DNA from: Deltaproteobacteria bacterium
Lineage (GTDB): Bacteria > Myxococcota > XYA12-FULL-58-9
DNA: 64,000 nucleotides
Assembly (NCBI GenBank): GCA_016218825.1
Contig: JACRCV010000091.1
Span: 62,001 to 126,000, forward strand
Direction of reading: 5' to 3'
Shown here: positions 19,509-28,776 of the stretch, in pieces
Layout of the letters: each line of letters opens with the position of its first letter
How positions within the stretch are numbered: position 1 is the stretch's first letter
The notes under the pieces: model-generated
Seen by the model: only the letters and a program-made list of their open reading frames with translations
Told to the model about the DNA's origin: nothing
Database searches by the model: none
Made by a program: the position numbers and the translations under genes

Positions 19509-20861
19509 TCAAGGCTGCTTGCCGCCCAGGATCTCGTTCAGCCGGCTCTTGGCCTTGACGTAGCGCGGATCTTCGGGATCCGAGAAATACCGCAGCAGCT
19601 CGCGCAGCGTCTCCACCGCGCCCTCGGTGTCGCTGAAGCGCAGCGCCTTCTCGACCGTGAAGATGTACGAGTCGAAGACGTTCTGCAGCTCCTGGCGCGC
19701 GTTGGCCTCGGCGTCGCGGATCGTGACGTAGAGCGACGGCGGTTGCGGCATCCCCTCGAGATAGCGCTCGGCGTCGTCGAAGTACTGGATCGCCCGCGTC
19801 AGGTTGATCGGCGCGACCGAGCGCGCCTCGTACGACGCGCGGCCGAGCTCGAAGAGCTCCTTGGCCTTGGCCTCGTCGGGCGGCGGCAGCGGCGTCTCCT
19901 CGATGTGCACCTGCGCCACGCCCCAGCGCTCGTCCCGCCTGGGGGTCGCGGTGTTGTCGAAGGTCAAGATGTTGGTGCCGCGCTTCAACAGCGCGCGGGG
20001 CAGGGTCACCTTCATCCCGGTGGTCCAGCGCTCCGGGGTCATCTCGACGAAGCCGATGGGCTTGCCGTTCAACAGCATCTCCAGCTCGGTCGGCGATTCG
20101 ACGCCGCCGGCGGCGAAGTGCAACAGCACGCGACCGCCCTTGAAGTCGATCTGGAAGTTGACGCGGTCGGGCGTGAAGACGTCCACCTTCCCGGCGCCGA
20201 AGCTCAGCGCGGCGTTGGCCTTGTCGGCGGCGAAGATCTCCGCCGAGCGGTCCTGGCGCGGCCGGTTCTTGATCATCTGCAGCGACACCGCGGCGCCGAC
20301 GAGCACCAAGACCAGCGCCACCACGGTCGCCCGCCGCGTCGACGCCGGCAGCCGCTGCCAGAGCTTGCGCGAATGCGCCACGTAGCTGCCGGTGGCGGTC
20401 CGATGCGGATCCGGGGCGGGCTTGCCGAAGAGAAGGGCGATGTCCTTGGCGGGGAGCTTGCGCCGCGAGCGGGTCTTGTCGTCGACCGAGTCGTCGCCGC
20501 CGAAGTCCGAGTCGCGCGGAAAAGCCTCGACCGGCTGGTGACTGCCGCTGTCGTCGGCCGCGACCGCGACCGCCTCGCGCTCGAGGGCGAAGGTCACCGG
20601 GCCGATGCCGATCCGATCGCCCGGCTGCAGCTGCGCCTCGGTGGTCACCACGTCGTTCAGGAGGGTGCCGTTGGCGCTGCCGGTGTCGCGCAAGGTGAAG
20701 GTGGCGCCGTCCTGGACGATCTCGCAGTGGTAGCGCGACACACCCATGTCGTAGAGCACGAGGTCGTTGTCCGGCAGCCGGCCAACCTTGACCGCCTTCT
20801 GCGAGAACTTGAACACCCTTCCTGCGCCCTTGCCGGCGATGATTTTGAGTGCGAAGCCCAT
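19509..20861 (-). CDS. membrane-anchored FHA-domain protein
   Basis: 450 residues. The N-terminal FHA domain (~1-95) has VGRLPDNDLVL, VSRYHCEI and DTGSANGTLLND, so phosphothreonine recognition residues are intact. A linker rich in Asp/Ser/Arg leads to one transmembrane helix at ~165-185 (RATVVALVLVLVGAAVSLQM). The periplasmic part has a beta domain (MLLNGKPIGFVEM, LPRALLKRGTNILTFDN) and a helical, TPR-like tail. This topology, a cytosolic phosphopeptide sensor with an outside domain, suggests a link between kinase signalling and the envelope. Encoded between the giant protein and the GH57-like gene in one leftward run. Confidence 0.87.
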   Translation of the reverse strand: MGFALKIIAGKGAGRVFKFSQKAVKVGRLPDNDLVLYDMGVSRYHCEIVQDGATFTLRDTGSANGTLLNDVVTTEAQLQPGDRIGIGPVTFALEREAVAVAADDSGSHQPVEAFPRDSDFGGDDSVDDKTRSRRKLPAKDIALLFGKPAPDPHRTATGSYVAHSRKLWQRLPASTRRATVVALVLVLVGAAVSLQMIKNRPRQDRSAEIFAADKANAALSFGAGKVDVFTPDRVNFQIDFKGGRVLLHFAAGGVESPTELEMLLNGKPIGFVEMTPERWTTGMKVTLPRALLKRGTNILTFDNTATPRRDERWGVAQVHIEETPLPPPDEAKAKELFELGRASYEARSVAPINLTRAIQYFDDAERYLEGMPQPPSLYVTIRDAEANARQELQNVFDSYIFTVEKALRFSDTEGAVETLRELLRYFSDPEDPRYVKAKSRLNEILGGKQP

Positions 20862-20929
20862 GCAGTCCGAGGAGATCCTCTCGCGCTAGTCGCTTATGAT
20901 TGTTCGGCAACGAGCGCAAGCCCCGTCGC

Positions 20930-23900
20930 TCAAGGTTTGTCGGTCGCGCTCACCAGGAGCAGGGCGCGCAGCGACTCGGTCTGCGCCGGAGTGACGAACT
21001 TCGACAGCGTCGTCACCATCAGCGGCCGCATGTGCTCCGGCAACAGCTGAAAACGCGCCGCGAGCGCGGCCAGGTCCAAGTCGACCGGTGCCTTGCCGGA
21101 CGGGAACGCCGCGGTCGCCGCGTCGAACAGCGCCTTCGGCGACATCGACGCCCCCAACGCCGCGACCACCGCCTCGGCGGCGCCGGGGCGCGGGCTCGCC
21201 TCCGGCGCGACCTCGAAGTCTTGCAGCTTGCGGAGCCCGATCACCGCGGCGTCGATGGCGTCGGTCGACCGCCCGGCGTGCTTGGCCTCGCCGATCTCCA
21301 TGTTGGCGCTCGCCGCCGAATCCCAGTGTCGCAGCCGCGCGTAGTGCAGGCGCACCAAAGCCGGCCCCGACATGTCGCGCACGCTCTCGGGGCTGGCGCC
21401 GAGGGCGATGAGGTCTTCGCGCATCTGGTACAACCCCGGCCGCACCGAGCCGATCGACGGCTCGCGGCCGAGCCCGTCGAGCACCTTGGCGAGCTGCCGG
21501 TCGCCAGCCGCGCCGCTGATCGCTTGCAGCTGCCGCGCCCGCGCCGCCGCCGGCGCATCGAGCACGCCGAGTCGCTGCAGGCGCGCCACCGCCGCGAGCT
21601 CGTCGGCGCTGAGCTTCGACACCATCGCCGGCTCGGCACCGGCAGCGACGAGCGCTTGACGGGTGTCACGCGCCACGACCGCCCGGACGATGTGGTCGAC
21701 CGTCTGGTGCGGCAAGGTCGACCGCAGCGAGTCTTCGACCAACGCGAAGTCGAGGCTCGCGGTGCCGAAGGCGGTGGCGGCGTCGAACAGGTTCGCCGCG
21801 ATCGCGACCTGCTTGGCGTCGAGACCCTGTACGAGCGCGGCGGACAGCCCCCGGCGCTCCAGGCTGCGCTGCAGGTGGCGCTGTAAGATCTTGGCGCCGA
21901 CCGCCTCGGTCGCCGGCACCGAGCGCGCCTTCGACCCGTGCGCGTGCTGCACCGCGTCCACCACCGCGCCATACGCCGACGCATACGAGTCCTGCTCCCC
22001 GAAGTGCGCCACCCACAGCCGGACCAGCGTGCCGCCCTCGAGGCTGCCGAGCACTGGGGCATCGAAGCCCTCGGCAGCGAGCATCTGCACCATCCGCAGG
22101 CGCTCGGCCTCGTTCTGGGTGAGCCCTGCCGGCACCTTGTCCGGGTCGACGACGATCTCGCTCAAGCTGCGGTTGGGGCTTTGCGGCTCGACGCCGCGCG
22201 CCCGCAGCCAGTCCGTAAGCCCCGGCGCGCGGCTGGTACCTTCGCGGACGCTCTTCGGCAGGTCCTGCAACAAGCCCTGCAGCACCGGATCGGTGGGCGC
22301 GAGCGCCCCGCGCACCGCCAGGTCGTGGACGTACTGCAGCCGGCTCAGCCCGTCGCCCGGCTTGAGGTACTCGACGACCGCCGCCGGCATGCCGGCGCCG
22401 GTGAGCGTCTTCGCGACCTTCAGGCGCACGGCGAGCCCGGCGATCTGCTGCGGCTCGTAGTCGTGCAACGTCGTCGCCGAGACGTGCTCGAGCACCTCCG
22501 GCACCGCCAAGAGCGCCCGCAGGTGCGCGGCGGACAAGAGGCGCAGGCCCTCGATGCTGTCACCCGTGAGCAGTGACGGCCGGCGCGCCAGGATCTGCAC
22601 CTGCTCGGCCGTGAGGCGGCGGTCGTAGAGCGAGGCGGCGTGCTCGCTCGTGGGCGACGACTCCCCCCGCACCAGCGCCTTCCACAAGAGGTCGACCTCG
22701 CCGGCGTGCAGGCCGCGCGCCAGGACCGTGTCGACCTGACCGCGGCGGATGAGCTCGAGCACCCGGTCCGCGGTCGTCTGGTCCCAGCCGAGCTTCTTCA
22801 CCGCGACCTCGAGATCCGAGTCGGTGAGCGCCACCTTGCGCAGCGACTCCTGCCGGCCGAAGTCGAGGGCCTGATTGACCGCGGCCCGCGGCGCCCGCGA
22901 GTCGAGGCGGCCGAGCATCCCGGTGCCGCCCGGATCCTGGAGGACGCGGGTCAGGTTTGCCACCGGATCCTTCGACGGGCCGCTGTTCGCCACCTCGAAG
23001 ATCTTGGCGACCACGAGCTGAATCGGATCGCCGGCCTGGCCGTCCGCGACCGTGAAGTAGCGCGGCCCGACGACCTCGGGGTTTTGGTAGGTCGTGAGGC
23101 GCTGGTGCAACCACAGGTAGAGATCGTCCGCGGTGCCGACGATGGCCCGCAGCGCCCTGGGCTCGAACACCGACATCTCGTGCAGCGGCGCCAGCGCCTC
23201 GCCGAGCAGGTTGTAGGCCACGGCTTCGGCGGTGCCCTCGCGCCGATAGCTGAAGCCGCGCTTCACGTGATCGAGCTCGTGGAGCAGGGTCGCGATCTGG
23301 GCGTCGACTCGGTCGGCGATGCTGCGCTTGCCGCCGAGTCGCGGCAACAGGTGGATGTCCTGGGTGCCGAGCGCCGAGCGATGCGAGACCCCGGCGTAGC
23401 CGGCCCGGGACCGGAAGGGATCGGCGATGCCGGTGTAGACGCTGAAGATGTTGTCCTTCAAGCGCTGGCGGAGATCCGCGACGCTCTGAATCGGGCCGCG
23501 CTCGAGCCCGGGCGCCGCGCCCTCGAGCTTCAAGCCGTATCTCTTGCCCAGGCCGTCGTTGTAGCGCTCGCTGGCCCGCTGCCAATAGCCCTCGTACCAC
23601 CGCTGCAAGGTGGCGCCGTCCGGCTCGCCCGACGAGTCGCCGAGGCGGCGCTCGAGCTCGAAGTGCGCCGCCTTCGCGAAGCGCGAGCGCTGGTGCTCCG
23701 TGAGCAAGCGCTTGCCGGCCTCGGTCTCGCGCAGCCGGGAGACGATCGGCATCCAGTCGTTCTGGGTCGAGAGCGCCGGCCGCAGCGCCTTGGCGATCGC
23801 CTGCGCGGTGGCGTCGTCACCGATCTTGGCGACCAGCGCGTCCCAGGTCTTCTGCGTCGCCGACTCGGTGAGCGCCCGCGGCGCCGTCGCCCGCTCGTCC

Positions 23901-26900
23901 TTTGACACCAACAGCGGCTTCTTGAAGAGGTCGCCGAGGTTGGCGTGCAGGTCGCTCGCCACCGCCGGCGTGAGCTTGACGACCGCGGCCTCCGGCACGC
24001 CGTTGCGCAACAACGCCACCATCGCGTTGTAGTGGCTCTCACCGAAAGGCGGCAGCGTCCCGGCCCCGGCGTCGAACAACACGACCGCGGCCCGCTGGTC
24101 GAGCGGCGCCAGGCCCGCGAACCACCGACCGCCGTTCTCCCCCAACGCCTTCGCGGCCGCCGGCGTCAACCGCTGGGCGCCTTTGGTGCTCTGGCCGAGC
24201 ACCGCCTCGCTGACGTCCATCGGCTGAGCGGCGCGCGGGGTCTCCGACAGGTCGCCCACCTTGGGCGGCACCGTCGACGTCGGGACCTCCGCTCCCTGCC
24301 CCTTCCTCGTCGGTGCGGCCGGGGCGCTCTGGGCTGCGAGACGTCGGGCCGCGACGCCGCCGGCCACCTGACCCGGCGCCCCGAGGATGAGCGCGTCGGT
24401 CAGCCCGGTGTTCCAGTCGCGACCGTAGACCAGGTTGCGCGCCGATTGATCCGACAGGTTGACGCTCATGTCGACCGTGAAGCCCACCGAGAGCCGGCCG
24501 CTCTTCTTGAGCGCTTGACCGAGCGCCGCGGCCACCGCCGGCCGCGCCCCCTTCGCCGCCGGCGCGACGCCGCTCAGGAAGCCGAGATAGCGATTGAGGG
24601 TGCCGCTGACGGCGCCGCTCGCGAGCTCCACCGCGAGGTTCTGCCCCGACAGCTCCATGTCGACCTGGCGGCTGGTGTCGACCTGCGCCAGGGTCGCCCG
24701 CAGCCAGGCCGGCGTCGTGTCTTGCCCGCGCAGGCCGTCCACCGAGAGGTTCATCCCCTCTTGCACCACGCGCATGCCCATCGCGCCGCCGGCGTTCAGC
24801 ACCGCCCCGGCGCCGGCCATCGACACGACGCGGGGCAGAGTCTGAAACGCGACCGCGGCCTGCTGCACCCGGCTGAGGCTCGCGCCCCGCGACGCCGCAG
24901 TCGCCAGATAGCCGAGCCGCCCGAAGCCTGCGGTCGGGATGGCGCTGGCGACCGCGGTGCCGGCGGCGAGCTTCAGATCTTCCACCGCGCCGGCGCCGAC
25001 CGCCTTCCAGCTGGCGTCGTCGAGCTTGTGGAGCTGCCACAGGCTCAGCCCCTGCTGGCTCGCGCTCTCGGCCACCCGCAGCACCGCCCCGGTCGCGGTG
25101 CCGGCCGCGGTGCCGACCAGGATGCCGCCCGCGGCCGCGGTGACCATGCTGCCGGTGGTCGCGATCGCAGCCCCGGAGGCGGCGATCGCCGGAGCCGCGA
25201 GCGCGCCGGCGGTGGCGATGGTCGCGACCGTGGTGACCGCGATGACCGCGCCCACCTTGGTGTAGTGCGCCGTCTGCTCCAGACGCTCGATGTGGGTCTC
25301 GAGCTCTTGGCCGTATGCAGCGGTGAGCGCCTGATGCAACGCGACGGCCTCACCGGCCTTGGCACAGAACTCCCGCCGCCCGGCCTCGATTCGCGCCGCG
25401 TCGCCCCCTTTGACCGCCGCCTCGTAGACCGCGAGCGCCTGCTTGGCCTCGTGGTCGGCCGCCCGCCACCCGAGGACGCCCTTGACGTCGCCCATCTTCG
25501 CGGCGTCGTGCGGCGCGGCGAAGATCGCGTAGTACTCCTTGGTCCAGGCGAGCTGCCCCTCCGGCCGCCGCAGATCAATCGCCTGCCCGCTCTTCAGCTT
25601 GAAGCGCGGGTTGCCGCCTTCGGTGTAGGTCATCGGCCCCGCGGCGAGCTTCTTCGCCCAGTCCTTCGGCAGGCGCTCGCGGGTCAACAGGTGCGTCGAC
25701 TTGCCGAGCTTCCAGCCGCTCTGGTCGTCGGCGAGCCATTGGAACAGGGCGTTGGCGTCGTCGTTCTTCTCGCCGCGGCTCTTGACGAGGCGCGCGAACT
25801 CCTCGACCAGCGCCTGCCGCATCGCCGGGGTCAGCGGCTCCAAGATCCGCCAGATCACCTCGTCGGTGGTGCCGACGCCCTTCATCGCGCCGTAGAGCGC
25901 CAGCGCGTCGTTGGCGAGCGCCGCCTTGTCGTAGAAGCCGTCGACGTGCCGGGCGCGCAGCGCCGTGAAGGTGTCGGCCGCGGTCGCCAGCCGGCCGGTC
26001 CGCGCCGCCGTGATGATCTCCGTCATGTCGCGGGCCAGATCGCGTTTGCCGGCACCGTAGGCGGCGCCGAGCCGCTCGAGGGCGGCCCGGGCGTGCGCCG
26101 GGTCGTCGCTGACGAGCCCGACGAGGGCGACTTGCTGGTCACGTCTCGACAGCTCCCCCGGCTTGGCGTCCTTCAGACCCAACGCCTCGAGCTCGGCGGC
26201 GGTCAAGTCGTTCGGCGCCTTCGTGAGCAGCCCGCTGTGCACCAGCGCCGCGGTGCTGACCCCGAGATCCTCCTGCAGCCAGACGGCGATCAGCGCCGCG
26301 CCCTGCCGCCGCGCCACCATCACCCGCCCCAGGCGCTCCTGGAGCTCCGCCATCCCCTTGTGGCCTGGCGACAGCGGCTTGGCGTCGATGCCGAGCGCGC
26401 CCTCGACCGCCTTCAAGGTCGCGGCGACGTCGCGGTAGTCGGCGCCGGGAGCGGCCTTGACGCCGACGCTCTTCGCGACCTTGTTGAGCGAGCTCGCGAG
26501 CGGCTGCCAGCGGTGCTCGACCTGGGCGATCTGCGCCCGCAGGTCGGCGACGAGGCTCTGCAGCTGTCGCCGCTGATGGGCCAAGAGCTGCGGCGGCGCA
26601 TCGGCGGGCGCTCGCGCCAGCGCCCGCTCGACCTCCTCGAGCATCGACGTCAGCCGTGCCAGCTCCTGTTTGAGGGGCGCGGTGATCACCGCGTTCGCGG
26701 TCGTCGGCCGCACGCCGACGGTGAGGCTGGCGCGGAGCATCACCACCGAGGTCCGCGCGTCCTGCAGCGCCGCGAGGCGGTCGCGGAGGTTGCCGGCGTC
26801 GGTCGCTTGGTCGCCGAGCTTTACGGTGACCGACGCGCCGAGCGCCAGGAGCGCCTCGGCCCGCAGCCGGGCCTTCGCCGGATCGCCGGTGACGTCGGCC

Positions 26901-27409
26901 TCGCTGAGCGCCAGGGCCGGCGCGAGGGTGGCCTCGCGTCGTGCGGCGTCCGCGATCTCGGCGTCGAGCTGCAAGAGCGCCGCCTCGACCTTGGCGAGCG
27001 CCGTCCCCGGATCGAGCGTCGGCTCGGCGCGGCCTAGGGCGGCGCTGGTCGTCGCCACCAGATCTTGCGCCGCCGCCGCCACCACCACCTGCCCCGCGGC
27101 GCGCTCTTCTTCGCGCTGCAACAGCTCGCGCGCCTCGGCCTGGTAGGTCGCGCGCCGGCGCTGGATCGGATCGCTCGCCGCCATCGCCCCGGCGGCACTG
27201 GGCTCGGCGAGAGAGCTCGACTCGGCGCGGGGGGATGCGTCCGTGGTACTCCGAGGCTCGTGGTCGACGCCGTCCTTCACCTCGTAGGCAGGCGTCGCTG
27301 CCGATGGCGGCGCTGCCGGCGCCGGCACCCCGCTCGCGGGCGAGCGCGCGCCGACGTCCCGCGGCGTCAGGACGCCTGCGTGCTCCGTCTTGTTGGTCAC
27401 ATTGCCCAT
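20930..27409 (-). CDS. giant effector-like protein: annexin-like segment, hydrophobic region, zinc-metallopeptidase motif, helical repeats
   Basis: 2159 residues, no signal peptide. Order: disordered Ala/Pro/Ser head (1-75) with DPIQRRRA; long coiled-coil-like helices (~80-330); an annexin-like unit at ~497-541 (ALYGAMKGVGTTDEVIWRIL, then RQALVEEFARLV); a small-residue hydrophobic stretch at ~717-778; an HELDH zinc-peptidase motif at 1377-1381 with Glu1391/Glu1395 as possible third ligand; and from ~1600 a series of helical units shaped GxxxxxVxxLxxxxLxRL. Parts resemble polymorphic or contractile-injection toxins, but no single family fits the whole. It is the last gene of the leftward Tad run, 113 bases after a small gene. 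Target and delivery unknown. Confidence 0.72.
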   Translation of the reverse strand: MGNVTNKTEHAGVLTPRDVGARSPASGVPAPAAPPSAATPAYEVKDGVDHEPRSTTDASPRAESSSLAEPSAAGAMAASDPIQRRRATYQAEARELLQREEERAAGQVVVAAAAQDLVATTSAALGRAEPTLDPGTALAKVEAALLQLDAEIADAARREATLAPALALSEADVTGDPAKARLRAEALLALGASVTVKLGDQATDAGNLRDRLAALQDARTSVVMLRASLTVGVRPTTANAVITAPLKQELARLTSMLEEVERALARAPADAPPQLLAHQRRQLQSLVADLRAQIAQVEHRWQPLASSLNKVAKSVGVKAAPGADYRDVAATLKAVEGALGIDAKPLSPGHKGMAELQERLGRVMVARRQGAALIAVWLQEDLGVSTAALVHSGLLTKAPNDLTAAELEALGLKDAKPGELSRRDQQVALVGLVSDDPAHARAALERLGAAYGAGKRDLARDMTEIITAARTGRLATAADTFTALRARHVDGFYDKAALANDALALYGAMKGVGTTDEVIWRILEPLTPAMRQALVEEFARLVKSRGEKNDDANALFQWLADDQSGWKLGKSTHLLTRERLPKDWAKKLAAGPMTYTEGGNPRFKLKSGQAIDLRRPEGQLAWTKEYYAIFAAPHDAAKMGDVKGVLGWRAADHEAKQALAVYEAAVKGGDAARIEAGRREFCAKAGEAVALHQALTAAYGQELETHIERLEQTAHYTKVGAVIAVTTVATIATAGALAAPAIAASGAAIATTGSMVTAAAGGILVGTAAGTATGAVLRVAESASQQGLSLWQLHKLDDASWKAVGAGAVEDLKLAAGTAVASAIPTAGFGRLGYLATAASRGASLSRVQQAAVAFQTLPRVVSMAGAGAVLNAGGAMGMRVVQEGMNLSVDGLRGQDTTPAWLRATLAQVDTSRQVDMELSGQNLAVELASGAVSGTLNRYLGFLSGVAPAAKGARPAVAAALGQALKKSGRLSVGFTVDMSVNLSDQSARNLVYGRDWNTGLTDALILGAPGQVAGGVAARRLAAQSAPAAPTRKGQGAEVPTSTVPPKVGDLSETPRAAQPMDVSEAVLGQSTKGAQRLTPAAAKALGENGGRWFAGLAPLDQRAAVVLFDAGAGTLPPFGESHYNAMVALLRNGVPEAAVVKLTPAVASDLHANLGDLFKKPLLVSKDERATAPRALTESATQKTWDALVAKIGDDATAQAIAKALRPALSTQNDWMPIVSRLRETEAGKRLLTEHQRSRFAKAAHFELERRLGDSSGEPDGATLQRWYEGYWQRASERYNDGLGKRYGLKLEGAAPGLERGPIQSVADLRQRLKDNIFSVYTGIADPFRSRAGYAGVSHRSALGTQDIHLLPRLGGKRSIADRVDAQIATLLHELDHVKRGFSYRREGTAEAVAYNLLGEALAPLHEMSVFEPRALRAIVGTADDLYLWLHQRLTTYQNPEVVGPRYFTVADGQAGDPIQLVVAKIFEVANSGPSKDPVANLTRVLQDPGGTGMLGRLDSRAPRAAVNQALDFGRQESLRKVALTDSDLEVAVKKLGWDQTTADRVLELIRRGQVDTVLARGLHAGEVDLLWKALVRGESSPTSEHAASLYDRRLTAEQVQILARRPSLLTGDSIEGLRLLSAAHLRALLAVPEVLEHVSATTLHDYEPQQIAGLAVRLKVAKTLTGAGMPAAVVEYLKPGDGLSRLQYVHDLAVRGALAPTDPVLQGLLQDLPKSVREGTSRAPGLTDWLRARGVEPQSPNRSLSEIVVDPDKVPAGLTQNEAERLRMVQMLAAEGFDAPVLGSLEGGTLVRLWVAHFGEQDSYASAYGAVVDAVQHAHGSKARSVPATEAVGAKILQRHLQRSLERRGLSAALVQGLDAKQVAIAANLFDAATAFGTASLDFALVEDSLRSTLPHQTVDHIVRAVVARDTRQALVAAGAEPAMVSKLSADELAAVARLQRLGVLDAPAAARARQLQAISGAAGDRQLAKVLDGLGREPSIGSVRPGLYQMREDLIALGASPESVRDMSGPALVRLHYARLRHWDSAASANMEIGEAKHAGRSTDAIDAAVIGLRKLQDFEVAPEASPRPGAAEAVVAALGASMSPKALFDAATAAFPSGKAPVDLDLAALAARFQLLPEHMRPLMVTTLSKFVTPAQTESLRALLLVSATDKP

Positions 27410-27522
27410 GACGGCCTAGACCCCGGGGCGGTCGCCGGACCGCCGAGATACACCTCACCATTGACCATTATCGGCGACCCCGGCGTCTTCGTCCTCGCAG
27501 ATTCTCACCCGCCGAAGATAGC

Positions 27523-27876
27523 CTAGAACCCGGGCGGTGCGGCCTTCCACCGCGACCGCTCCAACAGGACCACATTGACGTACACCTGCGGGCCGGCGGC
27601 CACCTGGGCGAGGACGGCGCGGGCGGCGGCGGCGCAGCGCTCCTGGTAGCGCCGCCAATCGGCGTCGTCGATGAGGGAGAAGTCGTCGCTGACGAGGAGC
27701 ACCGGCGCGCGCTCTTCGCCTTGCCACTCGAAGAGCTCGACCGCGCTGACCGCCAGGTCCATGGCAAGACAGCGCTCGATCAGGGACCGCGCCTCGGCCA
27801 CCGGCAGATAGAGCTCACCGTGCAGCCTTCGCCCCTTGGCCTCGAGCTCCTGCAGGAGCCGCTCACGGTTCGACAC
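27523..27876 (-). CDS. small protein of unknown function
   Basis: 117 residues, soluble, mixed alpha/beta, no signal or membrane segment. Opens MSNRERLLQELEAKGRRLHG and ends with a QVYVNVVLLERSRW strand. I recognise no family. It starts 15 bases after tadC and ends 113 bases before the giant protein, all leftward, so it is probably co-transcribed with both. Size and place would suit a chaperone, adaptor or immunity-type partner of the giant protein, or a Tad accessory factor; this is guesswork from position. Confidence 0.6.
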   Translation of the reverse strand: MSNRERLLQELEAKGRRLHGELYLPVAEARSLIERCLAMDLAVSAVELFEWQGEERAPVLLVSDDFSLIDDADWRRYQERCAAAARAVLAQVAAGPQVYVNVVLLERSRWKAAPPGF

Positions 27877-27891
27877 GCTCTTCGGCCTCCG

Positions 27892-28776
27892 TCAGCCGAT
27901 GCCTTTGAACAGCCACTCGAAGACCAGCGGCGCGGCGAGGATGATCCAGATGGTCGGGAAGATGAACAGCACCAACGGGATGAGCATCTTCACCGGCGCT
28001 TCGCCGGCGGCCTTCTCGGCGTTCTGGAAGCGCTCGACCCGCAGCTGCTCGGCCTGCAGGCGCAAGGTGCGCGACAGGCCGCTGCCGAGCTTGTCGGCTT
28101 GGATCAGCGCCGCGAGGAAGTTCGACAGCGCCGGCAGGCCAACCCGGGTCGACATCGCCGCCATCGCCTCGGCGCGCGTCTTGCCCATTCGGATCTCGCC
28201 CAAGAAGCCCTTGAACTCGTCGCGCAACGGCCCGCGCCGGCCGCGCTCCACCATCCGCGCCACCGCCGCCGCGAAGTCGAGCCCGGCCTCGACCGAGAGC
28301 GTCAAGAGGTCGAGGTGGAAGGGCATGTCGCGCAACAGCGCCTGATGGCGCTTCGTCACCTGGTCGCGCAGCCAAATCACCGGCAGCAGGCCGCCGCCCA
28401 CCGACAGCACCAGCACCCACCACGGCGACCACTTGGTGGTCGCGATGATCAGCAAGCCGGCGGTGATGGCCACGAGGATCCCGACCAGGGAGTAGAGCGC
28501 GAGCTCGGCCGGCGTCAGGCCTTCGAGACCTCCGGCCATCGTGATCAGCCGGGTCGTGGGTCGCACGAGCGGCTGCGGCACGTAGGGCTCGACCCGCCGC
28601 GCCATCGCCAGCCAGAAGTAGGGCCGGTTGGCGAGCTCGTGGGTCCGGCGCGCCTTGCCGCGCTTGTCGGGCGGCGCCAGCGCCGACGTCACGCGCGCCG
28701 ACAGCGCGTGCACCAGCAGGAACACCGCCGCGGCGACGAGCAGGGTCATGAGCAATACGCCGACGAGCGTCGTCAT
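27892..28776 (-). CDS. tadC: Tad pilus inner-membrane platform protein TadC
   Basis: 294 residues, type II secretion F (T2SF) domain. Two N-terminal helices (VGVLLMTLLVAAAVFLL; SLVGILVAITAGLLII) precede the cytosolic core DMPFHLDLLTLSVEAGLDF and KTRAEAMAAMSTRVGLPALS; the C-terminus has the last helix LIPLVLFIFPTIWIILA. TadC pairs with TadB in the inner-membrane base that assembles Flp pili. The start is fixed by an ATGA overlap with tadB at 28773-28776. Confidence 0.92.
   Translation of the reverse strand: MTTLVGVLLMTLLVAAAVFLLVHALSARVTSALAPPDKRGKARRTHELANRPYFWLAMARRVEPYVPQPLVRPTTRLITMAGGLEGLTPAELALYSLVGILVAITAGLLIIATTKWSPWWVLVLSVGGGLLPVIWLRDQVTKRHQALLRDMPFHLDLLTLSVEAGLDFAAAVARMVERGRRGPLRDEFKGFLGEIRMGKTRAEAMAAMSTRVGLPALSNFLAALIQADKLGSGLSRTLRLQAEQLRVERFQNAEKAAGEAPVKMLIPLVLFIFPTIWIILAAPLVFEWLFKGIG

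Noticed and set aside
23945-27037. 1030-codon plus-strand frame opposite the giant protein
   Set aside because: Composition is Arg/Gly/His/Leu-rich without domains, while the minus frame has recognisable motifs.
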